NCBI RefSeq assembly: GCF_019703515.2
Contig: NC_059351.1
Span: forward strand, 16,309,501-16,373,500
DNA length: 64,000 bases
Direction: 5' to 3'
Origin: Myxocyprinus asiaticus
Lineage: Eukaryota > Chordata > Actinopteri > Cypriniformes > Catostomidae
A model generated the notes under the pieces. It saw nothing but the letters and a program-made list of their open reading frames with translations, was not told the DNA's origin and did no database searches. This document shows positions 1-10,170 of this stretch, one piece after another. Positions within the stretch are counted from its first letter, which is position 1. Every line of letters starts with the position of its first letter. Position numbers and translations under genes: made by a program.

Positions 1-480
1 TTTCCAGGGTGATACTAACAAGGCTGCTTGCTGGCCTGATTCATTCAAGCCAACTCTCATGTCTGTAGGACATTCTGATCTGAAGATATCGATCTAAGCC
101 ATTTTGAATGGCAGTCAATGGGTTTTGGTTGCTAGGGTGCACTAAATTGTTTCTAGTGTGTGGCTAAGTACTGCCCAGCATAATATTTAAAGGCTATTGC
201 TGGTCTGAGTCAAATAAGCCAAAGTTGAAGTCTCTACGATGTTGTGGTGCAGAGATATGTGTTTTGCTATACGGTTGCTAGGGTAAGTCCATCTGGTTGC
301 TAGGAAGTTGTCAGGGTGATCCTAAAAAGGCTAATTGCTGAACTGAGTGTATTGAGTCAAACCTGAAGACTCTATGACATTCTGATCAGGAGATATCCAT
401 CTAAGCCATTTTGAATGGCAGTCAATGGGTTTTGGTTGCTAGGGTGCAATAAATGGTTGCTAGGTTGTATGCAGTTGCTA
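1..480. repeat. diverged satellite monomers
   Basis: This stretch carries older, diverged copies of the monomer that dominates 931-4140. The shared words are ggttgctagggt, tctctacgatgttgtggtgcagagatatgtg (near 230-265) and a tandemly reused block around gatatcnatctaagccattttgaatggcagtcaatgggtttt, seen near 85-130 and 388-432. Spacing is less regular than in the main array, as expected at the edge of a satellite where homogenisation is weak. No coding signal is present. Confidence 0.75.
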
Positions 481-930
481 GGGTGTTAAAGTGATGGAGT
501 GAAAGAAAGAATAAAAAGAGTGGAGTGATGGAAAGATAGAAAAGAGAGTGATGGAGTGATAGATAGAAAGTGGTGGAGAGATAGGAAGTAGATTGAATCC
601 TCTAAAGGAGTTATTACAGGGAAAATATTTCACACCTTGAATGGGAGTCAATTTAAAATCAGTCCTGTTCGGAAGTCCGATATGGGAATACCAGAAGTCC
701 GATCAGTTAGAAAAGAGATAGCAACCCGAGGCAGACCAGTCTGAATGTCTGTGGCGAGTTTGGTGTTTGTAGCTTGAAAGCTCTAGGAGGAGATACTGTT
801 TAAATTTTGGCTCAGAAGAAAAAGAAGAACTAGATAGTAAAGTTTGAAGACAAACTTTATGTTGGCTTGACAAAGCCTTGTCTGAAAGTTTAAAATAGTT
901 TGAAGAGTTGGAAGTTTGAAGGTCTTACAG
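481..930. other. non-repeat spacer inside the satellite block
   Basis: About 450 bases of purine-rich sequence separate the diverged monomers from the main array. It starts with degenerate gatagaaag/gatggagtga runs (490-590). Near 859-880 it contains tgttggcttgacaaagcc, the same word found at the far end of the block at 4399-4418. That sharing suggests the spacer, the 139-bp array and the 51-bp array belong to one composite repeat family. I see no gene in it. Confidence 0.5.
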
Positions 931-3900
931 TCAGACAGACAGAAGGAACATCATACAGATAGACAGCAAGCTGCAAGAAGTCCTATGCAACCCTACCCCT
1001 TGCTTGATTTTCTGAATGGAAAATTGGTTGCTAGGGTAACCCCATTTGGTTGCTAGGCAGTTACCAAAGTGATACTGAAAAGGCTCCTTGCTACCCTGAG
1101 TCAAACGAATGAAACCATAAGTCTCTACGATGTTCTGGTGCAGAGATATGTGATTTGTTACATGGTTGCAAGGATAACCCCATCTTGTTGCTAGGCAGTT
1201 AACAAGGTGATACTCAAAAGGTTCCTTGCTACCCTGAGTCAAATGAACAAAACAAGAAGTCTCTATGATGTTCTGGTGCAGAGATATATGATTTGTTACT
1301 TGGTTGCTAGGGTAACCCCATCTGGTTGCTAGGCAGTTACCAAGGTGATACTTATCAAGCCTCCTTTCCATCCTGAGTAAAATAAGTCAACCCGGAAGTC
1401 TCTATGATGTTCTGGTGCAGAAATATGTGATTTGTTAATTGGTTGCAAGGGAAACACCATCTGGTTGCTAAGCAGTTACCAGGATGATACTTATCAAGGC
1501 TCCTTGCCATCTTGAGTGAAATAAGTCAACCTGGAAGTCACTACAATGTTCTGGTGCAGAGATATGTGATTTGTTACTTGGTTGCTAGGGTAACCCCATC
1601 TGGTTGCTAAGCAGTTAACAGGGTGATAATTATCAAAGCTCCTTGCCATCCTGAGTGAAACAATCAACCCGGAAGTCTTTACGATGTTCTGGTGCAGAGA
1701 TATGTGATTTGTTACTTGGTTGCAAGGGAAACCCCATCTGGTTACTGAGCAGTTACCAGGATGATACTTATCAATGCTCCTTGCCATCCTGAGTGAAATA
1801 AGTCAACCCGGAAGTCTCTACGATGTTCTGGTGCAGAGATATGTGATTTGTTACTTGGTTGCTAGGGTAACCCAATCTGGTTGCTAGGCAGTTACCAAGG
1901 TGATAATTATCAAGCCTCCTTTCCATCCTGATTGAAATAACTCAACCTGGAAGTCTCTACAATGTTCTGGTGCAGAGATATGTGATTTGTTACTTGGTTG
2001 CTAGGGTAACCCCATCTGGTTGCTAGGCAGCTACTAAGGTGATAATTATCAAGCCTCCTTTCCATCCTGAGTGAAATAAGTCAAACCGGAATCTCTACGA
2101 TTTTCTGGAGCAGAGATATGTGATTTGTTACTTGGTTGCTAGGGTAACCCCATCTGGTTGCTAGGCAGTTACCAAGGTGATACTTATCAAGCCTCCTTTC
2201 CATCCTGAGTAAAATAAGTCAACCCGGAAGTCTCTATGATGTTCTGGTGCAGAGATATGTGATTTGTTACTTGGTTGCAAGGGAAACACCATCTGGTTGC
2301 TAAGCAGTTACCAGGATGATACTTATCAAGGCTCCTTGCCATCCTGAGTGAAATAAGTCAACCTGGAAGTCACTACAATGTTCTGGTGCAGAGATATGTG
2401 ATTTGTTACTTGGTTGCTAGGGTAACCCCATCTGGTTGCTAAGCAGTTAACAGGGTGATAATTATCAAAGCTCCTTGCCATCCTGAGTGAAACAATCAAC
2501 CCGGAAGTCTTTACGATGTTCTGGTGCAGAGATATGTGATTTGTTACTTGGTTGCAAGGGAAACCCCATCTGGTTACTGAGCAGTTACCAGGATGATACT
2601 TATCAATGCTCCTTGCCATCCTGAGTGAAATAAGTCAACCCGGAAGTCTCTACGATGTTCTGGTGCAGAGATATGTGATTTGTTACTTGGTTGCTAGGGT
2701 AACCCAATCTGGTTGCTAGGCAGTTACCAAGGTGATAATTATCAAGCCTCCTTTCCATCCTGATTGAAATAACTCAAACTGGAAGTCTCTACAATGTTCT
2801 GGTGCAGAGATATGTGATTTGTTACTTGGTTGCTAGGGTAACCCCATCTGGTTGCTAGGCAGCTACTAAGGTGATAATTATCAAGCCTCCTTTCCATCCT
2901 GAGTGAAATAAGTCAAACCGGAATCTCTACGATTTTCTGGAGCAGAGATATGTGATTTGTTACTTGGTTGCTAGGGTAACCCCATCTGGTTGCTAGGCAG
3001 TTACCAAGGTGATACTTATCAAGCCTCCTTTCCATCCTGAGTAAAATAAGTCAACCCGGAAGTCTCTATGATGTTCTGGTGCAGAGATATGTGATTTGTT
3101 ACTTGGTTGCAAGGGAAACACCATCTGGTTGCTAAGCAGTTACCAGGATGATACTTATCAGGGCTCCTTGCCATCCTGAGTGAAATAAGTCAACCTGGAA
3201 GTCACTACAATGTTCTGGTGCAGAGATATGTGATTTGTTACTTGGTTGCTAGGGTAACCCCATCTGGTTGCTAAGCAGTTAACAGGGTGATAATTATCAA
3301 AGCTCCTTGCCATCCTGAGTGAAACAATCAACCCGGAAGTCTTTATGATGTTCTGGTGCAGAGATATGTGATTTGTTACTTGGTTGCTAGGGTAACCCCA
3401 TCTGGTTGCTAGGCAGCTACTAAGGTGATAATTATCAAGCCTCCTTTCCATCCTGAGTGAAATAAGTCAACCCAATGTCTCTACGATGTTCTGGTGCAGA
3501 GATATGTGATTTGTTACTTGGTTGCTAGGGTAACCCCATCTGGTTGCTAAGCATTTACCAGGTTGATACTTATCAAGCCTCCTTTCCATCCTGATTGAAA
3601 TAACTCAACCCGGAAGTCTCTACAATGTTCTGGTGCAGAGATATGTGATTTGTTACATGGTTGCTAGGGTAACCACATCTGGTTGTTAGGCAGCTACCAA
3701 GGCAATACTTAGCAAGGCTCCTTGCCATCCTGAGTGAAATAAGTCAACCCAAAAGTCTCTATGATGTTCTAATGCAGAGATATGTGATTTGTTACTTGGT
3801 TGCTAGGGTAACCCCATCTGGTTGCTAGGCAGTTACCAGGGTGATACTTATCAAGCCTCCTTTCCATCCTGAGTGAAATAAGTCAACCCAGAAGTCTCAA

Positions 3901-4140
3901 CAAAATTCTGGTGCAGAGATTTGTGATTTGTTACTTGGTTGCTAGGGTAACCCCATCTGGTTGCTAGGCAGTTACCAAGGTGATACTCACAATGCTCCTT
4001 GCCATCCTGAGTGAAATAAGTCAACCTGCAAGTCTCTACGATGTTCTGGTGCAGAGATATGTGATTTGTTATTTGGTTGCTAGGGTAACCCAATCTGGTT
4101 GCTAGGCAGTTACCAAGGTGATACTCAAAAGGCTCCTTTC
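931..4140. repeat. 139-bp satellite array with 832-bp higher-order repeat
   Basis: Roughly 23 head-to-tail monomers of about 138-139 bp. Each has two ggttgctagg motifs, a tgatacttatcaagcctcctttccatcctgagtgaaataagtcaa block and a gatgttctggtgcagagatatgtgatttgttac block. Between about 1280 and 3395 the monomers form a higher-order unit of six (832 bp): diagnostic variants recur at exactly +832 (1329, 2161 and 2993; 1494, 2326 and 3158). The third unit is shortened, with its third monomer fused to a later monomer type. The minus-strand open frames of about 97 codons are periodic by-products of the array and show no codon signal. Confidence 0.93.
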
Positions 4141-4149
4141 CATCCTTTC

Positions 4150-4425
4150 CATCAAGCCAACATAATAATAATAAGCTTAAATAGTAGATCAGTATGTTGG
4201 CTTTGTCAAGCCAACATAATAATAAGCTTAAATAGTAGATCAGTATGTTGGCTTTGTCAAGCCATCATAATAATAAGCTTAAATAGTAGATCAGTATGTT
4301 GGCTTTGTCAAGCCAACATAATAATAAGCTTAAATAGTAGATCAGTATGTTGGCTTTGTCAAGTCAACATAATAATAAGCTTAAATAGTAGATCAGTATG
4401 TTGGCTTGACAAAGCCAACATAATA
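4150..4425. repeat. 51-bp minisatellite with a hairpin in every unit
   Basis: Five tandem units of exactly 51 bp; the word agtatgttgg starts at 4191, 4242, 4293, 4344 and 4395. Each unit carries the imperfect palindrome tgttggctt-tgtc-aagccaaca, first at 4195-4216. In the last unit (4399-4420) the central loop is in the opposite orientation (gaca). Because 51 is a multiple of 3, a 112-codon plus-strand frame runs through with a 17-residue period; I regard it as an artefact. Confidence 0.92.
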
Positions 4426-4439
4426 AAGCACTATTAAAG

Positions 4440-6171
4440 GTTCAGTATAAAGACATCATAACATTAGTCCCAATGACAAGTGCACTATATTCCAAGCTTT
4501 CTGGGGCCATACAACAGTGTACATGTGTACCTAATAAAGTGGTCGGTGAGTGCATTTTTCAAGGTGAAAATGTTTTTGTTTTTTTTTTCTCATGAATATC
4601 ATAATATTTCTTGGGGGTTTCCCCATTTGACATTTTTAATGTATGTTTGAATAAATAGATCCAGACAGAAATGGTTTCTTTAGCTATCATCATGACATAT
4701 ATTTAGCAAAAATTAACTTCACATTCCTATGCCTTATAAAGTGCTGATTGTTAAAGAATCGTCCATTAAACCAATATAAACTTGTGGTAATGCAGTTCAG
4801 TGAAAAAGATCTGCACAGTATGCTGCTCTTACAGCAAAATATATTGTGAGCCTTTCATATCTTGTAGATCTTGTCCAAAATACCCTAAGAGTCAGTCAAC
4901 TGTAGTTCTTTCACTCTGATCTGTTTTCATGATTTAATGCAGTCCACAGAAAGGAAAGCATGAAGCAGATTCTTCTCTTGATGAGCAGACTCTGCAAGGC
5001 TTTTGTTTTGTGGCCACAACAGTCCACTAATCTCAACTGACACAGTCAATGGCCAGTCTGAGGGCTAACAGGTCATTGTGATACTCAAAAGTTTAGTTTT
5101 GGGCAGGTTTTTATTTAAAATTCCCAGTCGCCCCTGGTACCACAGCAACCATACACCTAACCTTTACCTTGGTAGCTATAAATACAGATCTCACAAGACC
5201 TTTAGAAAACAGCGTTTACTATTACGATTTAAATGGGTGCTTGGATTTGGCACCACACCAACATCATTAAATAAGAAGACTTTCTCCAGCGTGTGCAGTG
5301 TTTCATACTAATAAAACATTATGAGATTCAAGCCTTGACCTGGATGTCTGACCTTAAACAGTGAATCAGTAAATACTGTCCTGAGTGAATGAGTGGCGGA
5401 GCTCCAAACTGCTTCACACTAAGTTTCTGAAATATGGTTATTGCAGCATGCGGCAATAATGAACTCAACGGACTGAGAGTAATGACTCTTTTCACTACCA
5501 CTCATTGACTGACATTAAAACTTTGACACTGCCTTCATTTCTATTACCACAAGTTCAGCACATTTGAGGGAGAGGGCAAAACATGCAAAAGTCGAGAATC
5601 AAAATCAGTCTTTTGCTTATTCGTTAATACTTTTGTCTAGCGACATCCCTTGCAAATTCTGAAAATAATTGTATTATTTAATAAACTTGTTGGAAATATA
5701 GACAGTTATAGCTAATTTATACTAACTGGGTGAACAGGCTTCATTTAGTTCCACTAAAGTTATGATGAAATGCACTGACATTTTTGTTCTGCTAAGGTGT
5801 TTGTTTGATATTTGTCCTGTTCACGCACATCCCTGAAATTCTTGACCTAGTGAACTTGGCTAGTCGAAGAGCGTTGACTAATTGTGGTTGTAGTTTGGAT
5901 GGGACATTCTACAATATATAGGTTTATTTCCCCCCAATGAACTAATTTTAAAACAGCGCCATACATAGTATACAGTAATTGCAGGCTTTGTCCAGCTAGG
6001 GTGATTCATTTCATTCAGATGAGAAAAAGTTTGGCTTCTTCCATTGTACTGTATAAAATAGGCTTTAATGATAAACATTAACTTTTATGCAAACAAAATA
6101 GCACACAGTAAATGATTCAAAATCCTACATTACCCTACATAATTATAAAACCTGTTTGTTGAGCTGGAAAC
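4440..6171. other. AT-rich DNA without a recognisable gene
   Basis: No protein similarity is visible in any frame. A short piece at about 4512-4556 (gtacctaataaagtggtcggtgag) resembles the end of a dispersed fish repeat that I cannot name with confidence. The remaining open frames are short and low in complexity. Confidence 0.5.
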
Positions 6172-6680
6172 TGTCACATCCCAGTGGGTCTGTTTGGTTT
6201 TTCTTTTCCATGTGTGTTTTCCTTGCCATGCGGCCGGTCACATGGTAATTACCCTCACCTGTTTTCAGTTCCCTCTCCCTTTATATTCTCGCTCGTGAGT
6301 CACGTTAGTCGCCATATTGTTCAGTGTTTTTCTGTCAATGCAGTCTTGCCTCTCTGTCTGCCTCTATTTGTGCTCTAAACTAGTTTTGCTCATAGTTTGG
6401 ATTATTACCCATTGGACATTCCTGTTTATGGACTATACTCACCTTTGTGGATTACAACTTCTCACTCACCATCTGCCGTTCTTCTCATCATCCTCCTCAG
6501 CCCAGGTGTCTTCAAGTTGCCATCACTCCTCACAGTCCACACCAGAGATTTCATTCTGCAGTCTGTGCCAGTTCCATCATTTACTGCCAAATTATTTCTG
6601 TATTCTGTGTTCCTTCAATATATACTGAACTTTCATTTCCTCTGCATTTGAGTCCTAATCTGCTTCAACACACCCTGACA
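6172..6680 (+). repeat. 5' LTR of a decayed Sushi-like Gypsy element
   Basis: A 509-bp segment begins TGTCACATCCC and ends ACACCCTGACA, so it has the expected TG...CA ends with a short TGTCA/TGACA inverted repeat. A TATA-like box (ctttatattc, near 6279-6288) is followed by pyrimidine-rich sequence typical of fish Gypsy LTRs. It lies directly upstream of recognisable Gypsy reverse transcriptase. The matching 3' LTR was not found, because the element breaks off near 8760. The plus-strand open frames inside it look non-coding. Confidence 0.7.
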
Positions 6681-6699
6681 AACAATCTGGCTAGTCATG

Positions 6700-7966
6700 T
6701 TGATATTGTCCGGTATTGTCCATCCCTCTTCCTCTTTGGTAGGTTCTTCCTCGTAGGTAAGAAAGACGGTTCCTTGTATCCCTGTATTGACTATCAGGGG
6801 TTGAATGACATCACGGTCAAGAATCGCTATAACTTGCCATTGATGTCATCGGCCTTCAAACTCTTGTAGGGAGCATCCGTCTTTACAAAGTTGGACCTCC
6901 GCAGTGCTTACCACCTTGTCCAGATCAGGTAGAGGGGATGAATGGCACTTTGAGTATTTGGTCATGCCCTTCGGTCTTTCCAATGCCCCGGATTCTTCCA
7001 GGCCCTTGTTAATGATGTACTCAGAGACATGGTCAATTGGTTTGTTTTTGTCTGTTTAGATGACATTCTGATCTTCTCCCAGAATAGAAGTGACCATGTC
7101 CAGCATGTCAGGAGAGTGCTTCAGCAACTGCTATAGAATCGTCTATTTGTAAATGTGGAGAAGTGTGAGTTTCACACATGTTCAGTACCTGGGGTTCATC
7201 CTCTCGTCCGATGGCATCCGGATGGACCCTGCCAAGGTAAAAGTGGTTGCAGATTGGCCAATCCCAGATTGTGGTAAAGTGGTCCAGCAGTTTCTGGGGT
7301 TCGCCAATTTTTACTGCCAGTACATCCAGAATTTCAGTCAAATCGCCTCTCCTTTGACGGATTTAACATCCACCAAGTCACGTTTCTGTTGGTCCTCGCA
7401 GGCATAGTTTGTGTTCGAAAAACTCAAAAGCTTCTTTGTTTCAGCTCCCATTCTCATAAACCCAGACCAGTCTTGTCAGTTCGTGGTGGAGATTGTTGCG
7501 TCGGAGGTAGGAGTTGGGGCTATTTTGTCCCATTGATCTCCGTCTGATAGGAATATGCACCCCTGCACATTTTCCTCTCATCGCCTTTCCCTGCAGAACG
7601 GAATATGACATCGGGAACAGGGAATTACTGGCTGTCAGATTGGCGTTGGGGGAATAGCGCCATTGGTTGGAAGGTTTAGGGGTACCTTTTGTTGTTTGGA
7701 CTGATCACAAGAACCTTGAATACATCAGCTCTGTGATATGTCTAAATGCCAGGCAGGCTCGCTGGGCATTTTTCTTTGGCAGATTTTATTTTACCATCTC
7801 ATATTGCCCCGGTTCCAAGAACTTTAATCCTGATGCTTTATCTCGTTCTTTTAAAACCGAGAGCAGCTCGACCTCCCCAGATACCGTTATTCCACCTGAT
7901 AGGATGGTGGCGGCCGTGTCTTGGGAGATCGAGTCCAGAGTCCACTCGGCCTTGCATGACGTCACC
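6700..7966 (+). pseudogene. Gypsy (Sushi-like) pol remnant: RT and RNase H
   Basis: Reverse transcriptase is recognisable from about 6740 ([19 protein letters not shown], then [13 protein letters not shown]). The active-site box is at 7053-7064 but reads CLDD, with Cys in the usual Tyr position. The RT end and RNase H linker (YLGFILSSDGIRMDP, FLGFANFY) follow in another frame at 7180-7400, and the RNase H end (WTDHKNLEYI, PGSKNFNPDALSRSF) at 7695-7855 in a third frame. Several frameshifts and stops make it clearly dead. Gag, protease and the RT N-terminus are missing between the LTR and 6715, an internal deletion. The motif set matches the fish Sushi/V-clade chromovirus lineage (family knowledge). 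Confidence 0.88.
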
Positions 7967-8274
7967 TGTGACGAGGAGGTGGGTGTGGCCGGGCAGTAAG
8001 GATGGATGCCTCCCACTGAGTTACCACAATCAACCGGCAGGGGGGAAAGGAGGAGGCAGGAACCGGGTGAACAATCACAAAGACTTTTAACCAGACACAA
8101 CACAAAAACTGCTTTTCAGCACAACCAAACATTGACACACACACACAGCTCCGTGTGCATCTCTCTCTTGAACTAGCTTCTCCGGCTCCTCCTTATCCCC
8201 CTCCCGGCTGACTGGGGTAACTCAGTGCCAGGCAGCCATCCTTACGGCCCAGCCATGCCCTCCTCCTCATCACA
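7967..8274. mobile_element. 308-bp MITE inserted into Gypsy pol
   Basis: The ends are long imperfect terminal inverted repeats: about 60 bases beginning tgtgacgaggaggtgggtgtgg on the left match the reverse complement of the right end (tgtgatgaggaggagggcatgg), including the word actgagttacc about 50 bases in. The element is flanked by a perfect 5-bp direct repeat TCACC (7962-7966 and 8275-8279), taken as the target-site duplication. Gypsy pol similarity resumes immediately to the right, so it inserted after the Gypsy copy. It has no coding capacity; I do not assign a superfamily. Confidence 0.83.
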
Positions 8275-8760
8275 TCACCATTCCCGCAAAGTGCCCTAGG
8301 GGTCTGCTGTTTGTTTCTGAATCAGTCTAAATGCAAGTCCTGCACTGGGGCATTCTTCCAACCTAGCCTGTCACCCAGGAGCTACCTGGACCCAAGCATT
8401 AATTAAGCAATGGTTCTGATGACCATCACTGACGCGGGACACTTGTCAGTTTGTTTCAGCCTGTCCGGTTTGTGCTAGCAATTAGACTTCCAGTCGACCC
8501 CCGGCAGGGCTTCTCCATCCGCTGTCAGTCCCTTCGAGGCCCTGGTCCCATATTGCCATGGACTTTGTCACTGGTTTACCCCCATCCAATGGCAATAGAG
8601 TCATCTTTACTATTGTGGACTGGTCCTCATTGATGAGTTCCATCAACTTCGTGGTGGACCCTCTTAGGAAGCATTGTGCTATGGAACACCTTCATGAATC
8701 TGAGATATCACAAATCTTTTATCTCTACAATTCTGTGATATCAGGTAGGAATATCCAACA
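8275..8760 (+). pseudogene. Gypsy integrase remnant, right of the MITE
   Basis: Pol continues after the MITE. A spacer resembling the RNase H-integrase junction is followed by a zinc-binding remnant (ACHPGATWTQ, RDTCQFVSACPVCAS) and the start of the catalytic core ([20 protein letters not shown]), whose MDF Asp is the first DDE residue. The reading frame has stops, for example after CASN. Similarity ends after about 8690, so the remaining catalytic residues and the 3' LTR are gone. Together with 6700-7966 this is one truncated copy. Confidence 0.82.
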
Positions 8761-8777
8761 TCCACAAGGATACCTTC

Positions 8778-9180
8778 CGCTGTGGCACGACCTGAAGCAT
8801 GTTGCATCAGCAGCGTGGGAGACCTGAGTTTGTATTCCGCGTTAAAACCAGGAAGTAATCACATTCGCATAATCAGTGACGAGCGTGATTCAGAGGTTGC
8901 ATTTTTCCCTCTAACATAACATTTTTACTCCACTGGTGGTTAGGTTTAATTTTGGGGTTTGGGTCGGGGAGTACAGTTTCTAAAACATGCATTCCTCTTC
9001 ACTGTATTACTGCCTGTACAGCTGAAAACAAATCACTCCACAACTTGCTTTTGGCACCCCTCTATAGACATTTCACCCAGAAAACGGACACTGAAACATG
9101 CCCAGACAATTCAAACGACTTGTGTTAATAAAGTTTTGTGGTTAGACAAAGTGAATTGTTTGAAAAAATCATAGGACTTT
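8778..9180 (+). repeat. dispersed repeat family R, copy 1
   Basis: This block shares an ordered set of words with 9890-10170 and 60055-60290: an ataatcagtgacgagcgtgattcagaggttgcattttt segment, ggtttgggtnggggagt, taaaacatgcattcctcttcactgtattac, ttttggcacccctctatagacatttcacccagaaaa. It is non-coding and the family is unnamed here. Confidence 0.7.
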
Positions 9181-9889
9181 ATTCAGTGCTCTAAGTGTGA
9201 AATTCTCCCACAGTTTTTATTAATTAATTTAAAGCATTGATTTAAATAGGTTGGACATTGCTGTGCTAAACAGTATTAAAAAAAAAAAAAAAAAAAAAAA
9301 AATTTGCACAGCAATTTTACACAAGAAAAAGATAAAAGGAGAAATATAGTAATGCAGTGCTTTTTAAAAATTCTTCAACATTAAATGTATTAAACTTTTG
9401 GCCCTACTGAAATCTACTCTACAATGAGATATCCTCAAATTTTGCCCTATAGGTGAAGTATTTGCATTGAGCTAATGAGATATCTAAGAACTGTCACCTT
9501 ACAGAAGTATCCTAAATCAAACAAGATATCCCCTTTGGGGGAATAAATAAATAAATAAATAAATAATGAGATCTCTTTGATATCTCAGTTGAAGATTTTT
9601 TCTCTTGAGAAAAAAACATCTCTATAATCTCAACATTAAACTCTGCTCAGATTTGCTAGCTCTGCAATCACAAAAAAACAAACAAACAAAAAAGTTTCTC
9701 TTCATATCTTAATTCCCTCTTCCATTACCAATTTAACTGGATTAATCTGTCCACATCAATACAAATAGTCTTACTGTACACTAATAATCATCTAATTTGT
9801 TTCAATTTATTTATTTTTCTGTAAATGACTTTTGGGAGAACAATCGAGAAAAAGCTGACTCACTCAAATTAAACATAACTGAGAACTTG
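9181..9889. other. AT-rich spacer with simple repeats
   Basis: It holds a 24-base poly-A run (about 9278-9302) and a short (aaat)n run near 9540-9566. I see no gene. Confidence 0.6.
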
Positions 9890-10170
9890 TGTTCACATAA
9901 TCAGTGATGAGCATGATTCTGAGGTTGCATTTTTGCTCTAACATTACTTTTTTTTTACTCCACTGACAATTAGGTTTGAGGTTGGAGTTTGGGTAAGGGG
10001 GTAGAATCCATAAAATATTAATTCCTGTTAACTCATTTTTGGTGCTACTCTACGGACATATCATCTGGAAACTGAAGCACACACTTGCCCATACGTTCAA
10101 GAACATTGCGGCCACTGGGGGCAGTGATTCCATATTCGCTATGCACAGACTGATTTCAGCAGCAAACCTT
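9890..10170 (+). repeat. dispersed repeat family R, copy 2
   Basis: A second copy of the repeat seen at 8778-9180: cacataatcagtgatgagcatgattctgaggttgc, then tttgggtaagggggtagaatccataaaatattaattcct, ending in ggccactgggggcagtg near 10110-10127. That last word also ends the copy near 60255. Confidence 0.68.

Noticed and set aside
931..4093. A series of minus-strand open frames with repeated YHLGNCLATRWGYPSNQ-like peptides
   Set aside because: They follow the 139-bp monomer period, exist only because the array lacks stops in that frame, and match no protein family.
931..4425. CRISPR-like regular repeats
   Set aside because: The units are contiguous and homogenised without unique spacers, and the window is vertebrate-like.
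4099..4437. Plus-strand 112-codon frame with a 17-residue repeat
   Set aside because: The repeat unit is 51 bp (17 codons), so the frame is an automatic by-product of the minisatellite.
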